Assembly: GCA_024644045.1 (NCBI GenBank) | Contig: JAHELT010000010.1 | Location: 1-59,338 of the forward strand | Source of the DNA: Chromatiales bacterium | GTDB taxonomy: Bacteria; Pseudomonadota; Gammaproteobacteria; JAHELT01 | Reading direction: 5' to 3' | Length of the DNA: 59,338 nt | Shown: positions 49,058 to 57,400 of the stretch, piece after piece | How the letters are laid out: each line of letters opens with the position of its first letter | Position numbering within the stretch: position 1 is the stretch's first letter | The notes under the pieces: generated by a model | Database searches by the model: none | The model's input: only the letters and a program-made list of their open reading frames with translations | Told to the model about the DNA's origin: nothing | Program-made: the position numbers and the translations under genes

Positions 49058-49399
49058 ATGCGAAGCCTGTTGTGCGCCACGCTCACGGTGCTGCTCGCGG
49101 CTTGCGCCGGCGGCGGTACACAGCCCCCGACCCGCGACTACATCGTGGTCTTCGAAGTGAGTCCCACCGTGGCCGGCGCCCTCGAACGCCTGGCGGTAGC
49201 GCAGGTGCTCGACCGCCGGACCCGGCAGACGGTGGCCCATCTCCCGTCGGCGGCGTTCGTCAACGCGGCCTGGGACACCCTGGTCGAACGCCAGTGGCCG
49301 GTTGCCTATGACCAGAGGGGCAACATCCGCGCGGCGTATACCTCCTGCTACCTGTCAGGCACCACGCCCGATGAGCCGCGTTGCCCGGAATCGCAATAG
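49058..49399 (+). CDS. Small putative lipoprotein
   Basis: 113-residue protein with a lipoprotein signal: MRSLLCATLTVLLAACAGGG, lipobox LAAC with Cys at residue 16. The mature domain (TRDYIVVFEVSPTVAGALER, RRTRQTVAHLPSAAFVNAAW) is not recognised. It starts 13 bases after the VOC gene and may share its message. It would be attached to a membrane on the periplasmic side. Confidence 0.7.
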   Translation: MRSLLCATLTVLLAACAGGGTQPPTRDYIVVFEVSPTVAGALERLAVAQVLDRRTRQTVAHLPSAAFVNAAWDTLVERQWPVAYDQRGNIRAAYTSCYLSGTTPDEPRCPESQ

Positions 49400-49429
49400 C
49401 CACCGGCGGCAGGGAACCACGCGCTCACG

Positions 49430-49918
49430 GTGACACGCTCCTACCGACTCATGCTTGTGCAGGACGTAGCGTCGGTTCTCGAGCTGAGGCTCTCGACCCG
49501 GGAAAACCCGGTGACGCTGCAGGAGCTGGAACAAGACTACGGCGTCACGCCGCAATCCATGACCGCCGCGCTGGTGGAGGGACGGGTTCAGGGATGGTTG
49601 TGCGAGAACGCCGGCACCGTCGTCGGCTTTGCCATGGGTGATCCCGCCACCGGGGAGGTGCTGGTGCTCGCGGTGCGCCCGGGTCACGAGCGGCAAGGCA
49701 TCGGCAGACGGCTGCTGCAGGCGGTCGTCGATGCACTGCGCGCGCAGGGTCACCGCAGCATCTGGCTGCTGAGCAATCCCGATCCCGGCACGCGCGCCTA
49801 CGGCTTCTATCGCAAACTGGGCTGGGCGGCGACGGGCCGGATGGTCCGCGAAGACGAAATCATGAAGCTCGCGGACGGCGCCATGCCGGGACGTGGCGGC
49901 ACCGCGAGTGATCGCTGA
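49430..49918 (+). CDS. GNAT-family acetyltransferase
   Basis: 162-residue acetyl-CoA-dependent acetyltransferase. The acetyl-CoA loop VLAVRPGHERQGIGRRLLQA and the following RSIWLLSNPDPGTRAYGFYRKLGW are typical, with the Tyr of YGFYRKLGW as likely general acid. GTG 49430 is the start; no ATG is near in frame before the fold begins. The acceptor substrate is unknown. Confidence 0.87.
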   Translation: MTRSYRLMLVQDVASVLELRLSTRENPVTLQELEQDYGVTPQSMTAALVEGRVQGWLCENAGTVVGFAMGDPATGEVLVLAVRPGHERQGIGRRLLQAVVDALRAQGHRSIWLLSNPDPGTRAYGFYRKLGWAATGRMVREDEIMKLADGAMPGRGGTASDR

Positions 49919-49953
49919 ATGCTCCCCCGCCGGTATGGTCGAGCGGTAGTTCC

Positions 49954-50253
49954 GTGCCGCGTTGCCCGTCGTGCCATGCCATCGCAACCTGGAGGTTGCC
50001 GGGGAACCGCGAACAGTTCGCCTGCCGCCGCTGCAGCTGCGCGCTGGTGCGCCGGAAAGACCCGCCCTTGCTGTCCTTCGTGATCGGCATCGGGGGCGGG
50101 TCGATCATGGGACTCGGGTTGTACATTGGTGTAGAGTTGGAAGCACGGTTCGTTTTGTCCTGGTCGTTCCTTGTCGGCGCCGCAATCGGCTACCTGTTCA
50201 TCTGGTCTCAGATGCGGCTGCGAACGGCTGCGCCCTACCAGCGCTGGCTCTAG
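49954..50253 (+). CDS. Small membrane protein with an N-terminal zinc ribbon
   Basis: 99 residues. Cys4, Cys7, Cys24 and Cys27 (CPSC and CRRC) make a four-Cys zinc ribbon. Two hydrophobic segments follow (about 40-58 and 68-85: SFVIGIGGGSIMGLGLYIGV and SWSFLVGAAIGYLFIW). The ribbon would be cytoplasmic. The start is GTG 49954. The family is not recognised; similar zinc-ribbon plus two-helix proteins occur widely as uncharacterised genes. Confidence 0.7.
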   Translation: MPRCPSCHAIATWRLPGNREQFACRRCSCALVRRKDPPLLSFVIGIGGGSIMGLGLYIGVELEARFVLSWSFLVGAAIGYLFIWSQMRLRTAAPYQRWL

Positions 50254-50334
50254 CGAAACGGCGTCGATTACGACGATGCTTGCCTGCAACATCGGCCGGG
50301 CACCCCATTTAGCAATGCGTTAAGGACTTGAGCA

Positions 50335-50775
50335 ATGAGCCTCACCGTTTATCTTTCGGGAGAAATCCACACCGACTGGCGCGAGGAAATCAAACGCGGC
50401 GCGGAGCGCGACGGCCTGCAGGTCGAGTTCACCTCGGCGGTGACCGACCACGGGGCCAGCGACGCGGCAGGCGATCATCTGGGCGATGAGCCGGAGCCGT
50501 TCTGGCGTGATCACAAATCGTCGAAGGTCAACGCCATCCGTACGCGGACACTGCTCGATAAAGCCGACGTGGTGGTGGTGCGCTTCGGGGACCGGTACAA
50601 GCAGTGGAACGCCGCGTTCGACGCGGGCTACTGTGCAGCACTGGGTAAACCCTACATCACCCTGCACGACGAGGCGCTCATCCATCCGTTGAAAGAGGTC
50701 GATGCGGCGGCGCTGGCCTGGGCCACCAGCACCGCCCAGGTGGTCGAGATCCTCGCCTACGTCACACGCGACTGA
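50335..50775 (+). CDS. ytoQ: YtoQ family protein
   Basis: 146-residue protein of the YtoQ family, matched by YLSGEIHTDWREEIKRGAER, FTSAVTDHGASDAAGD and LLDKADVVVVRFGDRYKQWN, then AFDAGYCAALGKPYITLHDE. The fold is a nucleoside-2-deoxyribosyltransferase-like Rossmann type; the activity is not established. Length is normal for the family. It is probably a single gene. Confidence 0.9.
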   Translation: MSLTVYLSGEIHTDWREEIKRGAERDGLQVEFTSAVTDHGASDAAGDHLGDEPEPFWRDHKSSKVNAIRTRTLLDKADVVVVRFGDRYKQWNAAFDAGYCAALGKPYITLHDEALIHPLKEVDAAALAWATSTAQVVEILAYVTRD

Positions 50776-50811
50776 CAGCGTAACACGCGCTCAGTCGACC
50801 GCGGTCGCCGC

Positions 50812-51300
50812 ATGCCAGAACCGTTCGTCCCCGCGAATTTCGTGCTCCCGCGGGGTCTGGTGACCGACACTTACCTTCTCGAGGTGCTGACCCCGGCGGT
50901 GGCCGAGCTCGACTACGACGCGGTCATGTCGAGCAAGGACCGTTTACGCGACGTCTTCTCGGCCAACGACCGCTGGCCCGCAGACGACATGACGCTGGCA
51001 CACAATGTCGCGGACCTGCGCAAGCACGAGGCGGAGTTCCACGCGCACCGGGCCTTCGCCTACACGGTGCTGGCCCCGGACGCGATGCTGTGCCTGGGCT
51101 GCGTGTACCTCTACCCGACAACGGTCAGCGGCTACGACTGCGAAGCGTATCTCTGGGTCAGGACCAGCACACAGCATCTCGACACGGTGCTGCACGAGGA
51201 CGTGCGCCGCTGGCTTGCCTCCCACTGGCCCTTCGAGCGCCCGGCCTTTCCGGGGCGCGAGATCCCCTGGCCGCAGTGGCGGGGCACCCGGCATACCTAA
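50812..51300 (+). CDS. Hypothetical protein, GNAT-like fold
   Basis: 162-residue cytoplasmic protein. AYTVLAPDAMLCLGCVYLYP and EAYLWVRTSTQHLDTVLHED look like the central strands of a GNAT fold, and the N-terminal LEVLTPAVAELDYDAVMSSK like its first helix, but the acetyl-CoA pyrophosphate loop (Q/R-x-x-G-x-G/A) is absent. So acetyltransferase activity is doubtful. The short C-terminus ends RPAFPGREIPWPQWRG. A related group of uncharacterised proteins with this pattern exists; no role is claimed. Confidence 0.72.
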   Translation: MPEPFVPANFVLPRGLVTDTYLLEVLTPAVAELDYDAVMSSKDRLRDVFSANDRWPADDMTLAHNVADLRKHEAEFHAHRAFAYTVLAPDAMLCLGCVYLYPTTVSGYDCEAYLWVRTSTQHLDTVLHEDVRRWLASHWPFERPAFPGREIPWPQWRGTRHT

Positions 51301-51362
51301 CGCAGGCGCCGTTTTCGATTACACTTGTTTGTCCGACGCGATCGTCAGCCGCGAGGCCACCC

Positions 51363-51743
51363 GTGCACAAAAGCCGCCTTGGTACCCTGGTCATCGATTG
51401 CCACAGCGAAGATCTCGATGCCGATACCGGTTTCTGGGCACGCGTGTTCGGGTGCGAGGTCGAGCGTCGCGACAAGCCGGGCGACGACGCCTACCGTGCG
51501 CTGGCCACGCCGGACAGCGATCCAAAACTGCTGGTGCAGCGGGTGTCACACGCAAGCCGGGTGCACCTGGACATAGAAACCGACGACATCGAGGCCGAGG
51601 TGCAGCGGCTGGAAAAGCTCGGTGCGGTCCGCCTGGAGCGGGTACGCGGCTGGTGGGTGATGCAGGCCACCAGCGGACACCGCTTCTGCGTGGTCAATCC
51701 GCAGCGCCCGGATTTCGAGGATCATGCCAACCGCTGGTCATGA
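51363..51743 (+). CDS. VOC-family protein (glyoxalase-like)
   Basis: 126-residue VOC-fold protein. GTLVIDCHSEDLDADTGFWA then RVFGCEV begins the first unit; VHLDIETDDIEAEVQRLEKL and GHRFCVVNPQRPDFED close the second. The start GTG 51363 has GAGG upstream. It resembles uncharacterised glyoxalase-like proteins, the HRFCVVxPQxxxF end being typical. It is followed 12 bases later by the DUF1272 gene, probably one unit. Confidence 0.87.
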   Translation: MHKSRLGTLVIDCHSEDLDADTGFWARVFGCEVERRDKPGDDAYRALATPDSDPKLLVQRVSHASRVHLDIETDDIEAEVQRLEKLGAVRLERVRGWWVMQATSGHRFCVVNPQRPDFEDHANRWS

Positions 51744-51755
51744 GGGAGCTCATCC

Positions 51756-52064
51756 GTGCTGGAACTCAGACCGACTTGCGAGCACTGCCGTAAACCGCTG
51801 CCGCCGGAATCGCGCGAGGCAATGATCTGTTCATTCGAATGCACGTTCTACCGCACCTGCGTGGACGATGTTCTGCACGGCGTGTGCCCGAACTGCGGCG
51901 GCGGGTTCTGTGCGCGACCGGTGCGACCCAGTAAGGACTGGATCGGCGGCAACTGCCTTGCCAACCACCCGCCCGGCGAGCGCGAGGTGCACCAACCGGT
52001 GGATCCGGCGCGCCACGCCCGGCTGCTGGCTGCGCAGAACGGATTGCCGCCACACCAGCGCTAG
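51756..52064 (+). CDS. DUF1272 cysteine-rich protein
   Basis: 102-residue protein with the DUF1272 core in residues 1-60: MLELRPTCEHCRKPLPPESR, ICSFECTFYRTCVDD and GVCPNCGGGF. Seven or more Cys probably bind two zinc ions. A 40-residue extension follows. The role of DUF1272 proteins is unknown. GTG 51756 follows the VOC gene by 12 bases. Confidence 0.9.
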   Translation: MLELRPTCEHCRKPLPPESREAMICSFECTFYRTCVDDVLHGVCPNCGGGFCARPVRPSKDWIGGNCLANHPPGEREVHQPVDPARHARLLAAQNGLPPHQR

Positions 52065-52081
52065 TCGCGTCCCCGGATTCT

Positions 52082-52720
52082 GTGGTGCTGATCCTGGACC
52101 ATTTTTTCGTGCTCACCGAGCCGCAGGCGCCGGTTGCCGGGCATCTTCGCGACTGGGGTCTGCAGGAAGGATCTCGCAACGACCACCCCGGGCAGGGCAC
52201 GTCCAACCGGCGTTTTTTTTTCGAGGATTCGATGCTCGAGTTCCTCTGGATCCGCGATGCGGCGGAAGCGGACGCCGGCCCGGCGCGCGATCTGCAATTG
52301 AGGCAACGCGCGACGGCCGCGCATGCCTCACCGTTCGGTCTGATCTTCCGCTACGCGGAGGACAGCCCGGCGCCTCCGCCGTTTCCGGGCTGGCCATACC
52401 ATCCGGCTTATCTCAACGCGACGCGGTTCCTGCACATCGGCGCCAACGCCGGGCAACTGCAGGAGCCGCTGTGCGTGCACATTCCTTTCGCGATGCCGCC
52501 GGCACGGGATGCGCACCGAAACAGCGAACGTGTCGTGGCGGTCAGCGTTCAAGTCGCCAGCGAATCCCTGTCCGAAGTGTTGCAGCTCGCCGGGCGTACG
52601 GCGGGCCTGGCGGTGAAAACCGGGCCAGCGCACCTGCTGGAAATCACCCTGGGAGGGAGCCGGCGCCGGGGAACACTGGACCTGCGCCCGGCGCTGCCGC
52701 TGGTGATCAGCGCCGGCTAG
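52082..52720 (+). CDS. Glyoxalase-like domain protein
   Basis: 212-residue protein. The N-terminus LILDHFFVLTEPQAPVAGHL and FFFEDSMLEFLWIRDAAEAD resembles glyoxalase-like (Glyoxalase_3 type) proteins, where the DH and E are metal-site residues. The second half (residues 100-210) is beta-rich and less clear. The start is GTG 52082, 17 bases after the DUF1272 stop. It is the third VOC-type protein within 4 kb. Confidence 0.75.
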   Translation: MVLILDHFFVLTEPQAPVAGHLRDWGLQEGSRNDHPGQGTSNRRFFFEDSMLEFLWIRDAAEADAGPARDLQLRQRATAAHASPFGLIFRYAEDSPAPPPFPGWPYHPAYLNATRFLHIGANAGQLQEPLCVHIPFAMPPARDAHRNSERVVAVSVQVASESLSEVLQLAGRTAGLAVKTGPAHLLEITLGGSRRRGTLDLRPALPLVISAG

Positions 52721-53028
52721 CCTGCATATTGAATGAAGGATAACTCCGGGCATCCCTGCGCCCTGCGGGCCAGCGACTCGCTGTGCAAATTGTTCAGACA
52801 ATCTAGTCACATCTCAGGGGAAATGTGGCTGAGCAGATCGGACTATCGCCTGCGCAAGCATAGCCGGACCCGGGTGCAAAGGGGATCGTTCGATCTGCAA
52901 CGCCGGATTTTTTCTGAAAGTGAACAGGTACCAAGCGTCACTCGGCAATGTCGCTCAGATAGATGCTCAACAGTCTGATTCGACTGACAAACGCGCACGC
53001 CCGGAACCGCCTTCATGCAATATGCGGG
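52721..53028. other. 308-base gap without a supported gene
   Basis: Short open frames here have no ribosome site, domain or coding bias. The stretch is less GC-rich than its neighbours and lies between two convergent genes (glyoxalase-like, plus; OmpA-family, minus). No hairpin with a T-run was found on either strand by eye. Confidence 0.5.
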
Positions 53029-54231
53029 CTAGTTGCGGGTGATGATCTTGTACTCGTCCGCCGGCAGTACCGCGATTTCGATCCGCCGGTTACGCGCCCG
53101 CGCCTGCGCGGTCGAGTTATCCGTCACCGGCTGCTCCGCCCCGTGCCCTACTACATTGAGGCGCGCCGCGTCGATACCGGCGTCGTCCAGATACCTGACC
53201 GCGCTGGCGGCCCGCGCCGCCGACAGCTCCCAGTTGGACGGATAGCGCGCTGCCAGCTCGGGACCGATGGGCACGCTATCGGTGTGCCCCTCCACGCTCA
53301 CCTTGCGACCCGGGTACTCTTGCAGAATCCTGGCGACCAGATTCAGGGTCTGCTTGCCGCCGGTGGTGATCTCGGCCGAACCGGTCTCGAACAGGATGTC
53401 GCTGCCGACCCGGATCAGGGTGAGCCGGTTCTCCAGCTGCTCGAGCTGCATGTCGCGACTGGACAGTTCGCTCTGGAGGCTGTTGCGCAATTCGGCGAAG
53501 CGCGCTTTCTCTGCTTCAGCCGCCTGCTCGACCTCCGCCATGCGCGCCTCCATTTGCGTCAGATCGGTATCTCTTTCACTCAACTGGACGCTGAGCTCCT
53601 TGACCATGGTTTCGTGCTCGCCAAGCTTCACCACCATCGCGCGCAGCCGCTCCAGCTCGCCGCGCACCGCGCGCTCGGAACCCTGAGCCATAGCCAGATC
53701 CTGGGTAAGCTGCTTGATTCGCGCATCGGTGGTGCGGCGCTGAGCGTCCAGCTCGGCCTGCAGTGAATCGGCCTTCTGTTTCCACTCCGCCTGCTCTGCT
53801 TCCCAGCGCGCGCGCTCGGCGTCCCAGGCACCCCGCGTGAACTCCCAGTTGGCGCGCTCGGCCTCCCAGCTGACACGCTCCTGTTCCCAGGCCTCCTCGG
53901 CCTGAGCCGTGCTGGCCGTGAAATCACGGCTCGCTTTTTCGAACTGCTCGCGCGCCTCCTCCAGCGCCGCCTTCGTGTCCTGCAGCTCCTGTGTCATCGC
54001 CTGCAGCTGCCCCGTACGCGAACGCAGGTTCTCCATCTCGAGCCGAACCGCCCGCAGCTGCGCTTTGGTCGCATTCAGCTCATTCTGCGACGCGTCGTAG
54101 TCGGCGGCGTGCTGATCAGCGCGGCGCGATTCCTCCGAACCGATACCGCGCTGATCGAAGTACTTGTACCAGCCACCCGCGGCGATCGCGGCGAGGATGA
54201 GCAGGATGATTATGAGGGGTGTTTTATTCAT
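53029..54231 (-). CDS. OmpA-family peptidoglycan-binding protein with a tryptophan-heptad coiled coil
   Basis: 400-residue envelope protein. A single membrane anchor (residues 5-20, PLIIILLILAAIAAGG) is followed by a long helical coiled coil (about 35-275), with the OmpA_C domain at about 285-395: ILFETGSAEITTGGK, VSVEGHTDSVPIG, NWELSAARAASAVRYL and ARARNRRIEI. This is the MotB/OmpA type that binds the diaminopimelate part of peptidoglycan. Between residues 115 and 150 Trp occurs at 115, 122, 129, 136, 143 and 150, exactly every seven residues. ATG 54231 has GAGGGAA upstream. It probably tethers an inner-membrane complex to the cell wall; no motor partner (MotA/TolQ) is adjacent. Confidence 0.88.
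   Translation of the reverse strand: MNKTPLIIILLILAAIAAGGWYKYFDQRGIGSEESRRADQHAADYDASQNELNATKAQLRAVRLEMENLRSRTGQLQAMTQELQDTKAALEEAREQFEKASRDFTASTAQAEEAWEQERVSWEAERANWEFTRGAWDAERARWEAEQAEWKQKADSLQAELDAQRRTTDARIKQLTQDLAMAQGSERAVRGELERLRAMVVKLGEHETMVKELSVQLSERDTDLTQMEARMAEVEQAAEAEKARFAELRNSLQSELSSRDMQLEQLENRLTLIRVGSDILFETGSAEITTGGKQTLNLVARILQEYPGRKVSVEGHTDSVPIGPELAARYPSNWELSAARAASAVRYLDDAGIDAARLNVVGHGAEQPVTDNSTAQARARNRRIEIAVLPADEYKIITRN
53782..53889 (-). repeat. 21-bp periodic repeat encoding Trp heptads
   Basis: Trp codons (CCA on the plus strand) start at 53782, 53803, 53824, 53845, 53866 and 53887, exactly 21 bases apart. Around them TCCCAG recurs in five of six units, and GCGCTC/ACGCTC recurs between several. 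The units are diverged elsewhere, so this is an old or selected repeat rather than a fresh tandem duplication. Confidence 0.8.
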
Positions 54232-54344
54232 CTGTGTTCCCTCTGGGCAGAAGGCCTGCGCCGGCGCATGCACGCGGAAGCCAGGCTCTGGCTCGGACCT
54301 GTTGGTGGGGGAAGTCTACCACCGCTGCGTCGTGATTTGCTGCT

Positions 54345-55097
54345 TCATGCGGTGCGCAGCACGTGGATCTCGTGCACCGAATTGACGACCACATCGGCAA
54401 GCTCGCGCAGTTGCGCCGCGTCGCAAGCGCCGCTGGTGACACCCACGCAAAAACACCCGGCCGCGCGACCCGCGCGCATGTCAGCTGCCGTGTCACCAAT
54501 CATCAGCGCATGCTGTGGAAGCACGTCCAGCGCCGCCGCAATCCGCAGAATACCCTCGGGTGAGGGTTTCGCCGCCACCGGGTCGTTACCGCACACCACT
54601 TGCGCAACGTGCTCGCTCACCTGAAGCATGGACAGCGTCTGCAGGGTTGCGTCGCGGTCGTCCGTGGTCACTATGCCCAGCCGCAGACCGGCGGCCCGCA
54701 GACCCGAGAACAGCGCGCGCAGATCACCGATTGCCAGCATCTCATCGCGCTGCGGCGGCGCCCGCATCACACCGGCGAACCGCGCGCGCAGCTCACGATC
54801 GGCCCTGTTTGGTGGAACACCCGCCTCGATCATGGTCTGCAGGCAGTGCGCGTGAATGACGTCATGCGGAAACTGAGCGAGCAGCCCCTGCCCGTCGACG
54901 CGGCCGGTGTCGCGATCGACGCCCATCGTGTCAAGCAGCGCGTCGTGCAGCGCGGCATCCACGCAGTCGCCCAGAGCAGCTACGGCGCGCTGCGCGCGGC
55001 CGCCCCACACGCCGTGAAAATCGATGAGCGTGCCGTCCTTGTCGAACACGGCGAGCTCCGCGTACACCCTCGCATCGGCGATCTGCAGGTGTGCCAT
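54345..55097 (-). CDS. HAD-superfamily phosphatase (phosphoglycolate phosphatase-like)
   Basis: 250-residue hydrolase. Motif I is AVFDKDGTLIDFH, with the nucleophile Asp and the +2 Asp of a true phosphatase. It also has motif II GIVTTDDRDA, motif III Lys in AAKPSPEGIL and motif IV MIGDTAADMRAG. A helical cap domain lies at about residues 30-115. The substrate may be phosphoglycolate or another small phosphate ester. The ATG directly follows the stop of the methyltransferase gene (TGA ATG), so the two are co-translated. Confidence 0.9.
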   Translation of the reverse strand: MAHLQIADARVYAELAVFDKDGTLIDFHGVWGGRAQRAVAALGDCVDAALHDALLDTMGVDRDTGRVDGQGLLAQFPHDVIHAHCLQTMIEAGVPPNRADRELRARFAGVMRAPPQRDEMLAIGDLRALFSGLRAAGLRLGIVTTDDRDATLQTLSMLQVSEHVAQVVCGNDPVAAKPSPEGILRIAAALDVLPQHALMIGDTAADMRAGRAAGCFCVGVTSGACDAAQLRELADVVVNSVHEIHVLRTA

Positions 55098-55925
55098 TCA
55101 GCTTTTCTCCGCAAAGACGAAGGTGATCTGCCCCAGACTCTGGCGGTCGCGGTCGTATTCCCGTGCGTATGCCTCCAGCTCGCCGGCGGCATCCAGCTCA
55201 TGCAAACGCGCCAGGGCGGCGTCGAGTTCCTCGCGCCCGCACAGTGCCCAGAAAGAATCACCCCGGCGCCACTCGGGCCGCAGCGGGCCGCGCACATCGG
55301 TATAGGCAGCCCCCTGCATCGGCTGCGAAGCCGGCACGATGCGGCTTTTCAGCGTGAACCCCGCCGCTCGCAGCAGCGCGTCGAGTTCGTCGAGCGACGG
55401 ATGGCGGCGCAACACCTCGGTAAGCGCCTGCGGCGCCAGGTGATACGGCCAGAAGCCGCGCCTGAGCTGCTCGTGCGTGGACATGTTGATGCTCAGCAAG
55501 CCGCCGGGGCGCAGCACGCGCGCCAGCTCCCGCAGCACGCCGGCGTGCGCCGCCCAGTGCGGCTCGACCGGCAGATGATGCAACACCTGGTTGAGCATCG
55601 CCGCATCCACGCTGGCAGCGGCCAGCGGTAAGGCGTCAATCGTCGCGACGTGAAACCTCACCCGTCCGTGCGCGGCCTGGGCCGCGAGCTTGGTGCGCGC
55701 CATTGCGAGCATCTGAGGATTCACGTCGACCGCCTCGATGCGGCCAACGTGCGCGGCCAGCGCGGCGCTATAGTTCCCCGTACCGCAACCGGCGTCGAGC
55801 AGCACGCGATTCTCCAGCGTGCCTGGCAGCGCGCACAGCACTCCCAGGATCACCTCGTACCCGATCGCACCGCGGGTATCGTCGTACACCGCGGCGGTTG
55901 CCGAATAGTCTTCGTAACTGCTCAC
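55098..55925 (-). CDS. Class I SAM-dependent methyltransferase
   Basis: 275-residue methyltransferase. The N-terminus YEDYSATAAVYDDTRGAIGY is characteristic of a ubiquitous group. SAM motif I is NRVLLDAGCGTGNYSAAL, the acidic residue after it lies in RIEAVDVNPQMLAMA and the post-motif in AAMLNQVLHHLP. The start GTG 55925 is chosen at VSSYEDYS; another GTG at 55991 would add 22 unrelated residues. The substrate is unknown. It overlaps in transcription with the HAD gene and is divergent from the metallo-hydrolase gene. Confidence 0.87.
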   Translation of the reverse strand: MSSYEDYSATAAVYDDTRGAIGYEVILGVLCALPGTLENRVLLDAGCGTGNYSAALAAHVGRIEAVDVNPQMLAMARTKLAAQAAHGRVRFHVATIDALPLAAASVDAAMLNQVLHHLPVEPHWAAHAGVLRELARVLRPGGLLSINMSTHEQLRRGFWPYHLAPQALTEVLRRHPSLDELDALLRAAGFTLKSRIVPASQPMQGAAYTDVRGPLRPEWRRGDSFWALCGREELDAALARLHELDAAGELEAYAREYDRDRQSLGQITFVFAEKS

Positions 55926-56021
55926 CGCCGCCGCCTGCCCGAGCAGGACGCACGTTGACGGCAGGGCGCTGGTGTAAACTTCACGCAACACCTCGCTCGA
56001 GGTCCGGCAGACACGGCCAAG

Positions 56022-56753
56022 ATGCAGTTACCGGTCGCACAATCCTGGTACTCGGTGCAGCGCATCGACGACGGTCTGCGCCTGATTCTGGAGGATCATG
56101 TGGACCCCGCCTGGCGCTGCAACATCTGGCACGTCAGCGGCCGCGACAAGGACATCCTGGTCGACAGCGGGATGGGCGTGGTGCCGTTGAAATCGGAGAT
56201 AGCACTGCTGCGCGAGCGCCCGGTCGCCTGCCTCGCCACGCATTGCCACTACGACCATGTCGGCGGGCAGCACGAGTTCGACGAACGCCTCAGCCACGCG
56301 GCCGAGGCCGGGATCATGGCGGCACCGAGCCGCGCGAACACGGTGGCCGATCTGTTTGTGACCGAGGAGCTGTTCAGCGCCCTGCCCCCGCAGGGCCTGG
56401 ACATCGCCGGCTACAACGTGAGCCCGGCCGCACCGACGCGCACCGTCGCGGAAGGCGACATCGTCGACCTCGGCGACCGCGCCTTCGAGGTGCTGCACCT
56501 GCCGGGGCATTCGCCGGGCTGTATCGCGCTGTGGGAAGCCGCCTCGGGCACGCTGTTCAGCGGCGATATCGTCTACGACGGGGAGTTGTTCGACACCTTG
56601 TACCACTCCGATATCGACAGCTACATCGCCAGCCTCGAACGCCTGCGCGCACTGCCGGTAACCGTGGTGCACGGCGGGCACTTTACGAGCTTCGGTAGCG
56701 CCCGGCTGCTCGAGCTGATCGACTTCAATCTGCAACGCTGGCAGCGCCGCTAG
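56022..56753 (+). CDS. Metallo-beta-lactamase-fold hydrolase
   Basis: 243-residue hydrolase. The metal motif THCHYDHVGG (HxHxDH) is intact, followed by the His of LHLPGHSPGC, the Asp of FSGDIVYDG and the last His of VVHGGHFTSF. These make a two-metal site as in glyoxalase II-type and lactonase-type enzymes. The substrate (thioester, lactone or other) is not shown. The start at ATG 56022 has no strong ribosome site. It converges with the GST gene, 11 bases apart. Confidence 0.92.
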   Translation: MQLPVAQSWYSVQRIDDGLRLILEDHVDPAWRCNIWHVSGRDKDILVDSGMGVVPLKSEIALLRERPVACLATHCHYDHVGGQHEFDERLSHAAEAGIMAAPSRANTVADLFVTEELFSALPPQGLDIAGYNVSPAAPTRTVAEGDIVDLGDRAFEVLHLPGHSPGCIALWEAASGTLFSGDIVYDGELFDTLYHSDIDSYIASLERLRALPVTVVHGGHFTSFGSARLLELIDFNLQRWQRR

Positions 56754-56764
56754 CGCCGCGGCGA

Positions 56765-57400
56765 TCACACGAAGCCGTGCGCCGCCGCCAGGCGTGCGAT
56801 GACCGGGCGGGCCAGCACGTTTTCCCGAACCCGGGCAAGCCCGCGGTGCCTTGCCAGCACCGCCGGCGGGTCGGGATGCCACCCCATCAGCATGAACAGG
56901 TAGATGTCAGCCGCGCTGTAGGCGTCGCCAACCGTGTAGCTGCTCCCGCCGATGGCACTGTCGAGCGCGGCAAAGCACGCGTCCATGTCCTGAACGCCGC
57001 GGGCCTTGACGGCGTCTGCACCGCTCGGGTCCGTGGTGTAGCGCTCGGCGTACACGACACGGCAATCGGCAGTGTACACATTCACCGCCATGAACAGCAG
57101 CCAGCGGTAGAACTGATCGCGCGCGGCGCTGCCGGGCTCCGGTATCAACCCCGAGTCGGGAAAACGTTCCAGGATGTGCAGCATGATGGCAGCCGATTCG
57201 GTGATCACGTCGCCCTCGGGCGTCACCAGCACCGGCACCTGTGCCAGCGGATTGATGGCCAGAAACGCCGCGGTGCGGTGCTCGCCACGTGCCAGGTCCA
57301 GTTCCACCACCGCGTGCGGGACGTCGATCTCTTCGAACAGCGCCTGTGGCGCAAACGATCCCGTCTGCCGCGCGCCGTACAGCTTGTGAGCGCTGCTCAC
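56765..57400 (-). CDS. Glutathione S-transferase family protein
   Basis: 211-residue protein with an N-terminal thioredoxin-like domain (about 1-80: FAPQALFEEIDVPHAVVELD and NPLAQVPVLVTPEGDVITES, with the cis-Pro of VPVL and the E-S glutathione site) and a C-terminal helical domain (about 90-205). The start GTG 57400 overlaps the stop of the Rieske oxygenase gene by four bases (GTGA). Co-translation with an oxygenase suggests a role in handling an oxidised, reactive product, or in the same pathway, but this is inference. Confidence 0.88.
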   Translation of the reverse strand: MSSAHKLYGARQTGSFAPQALFEEIDVPHAVVELDLARGEHRTAAFLAINPLAQVPVLVTPEGDVITESAAIMLHILERFPDSGLIPEPGSAARDQFYRWLLFMAVNVYTADCRVVYAERYTTDPSGADAVKARGVQDMDACFAALDSAIGGSSYTVGDAYSAADIYLFMLMGWHPDPPAVLARHRGLARVRENVLARPVIARLAAAHGFV

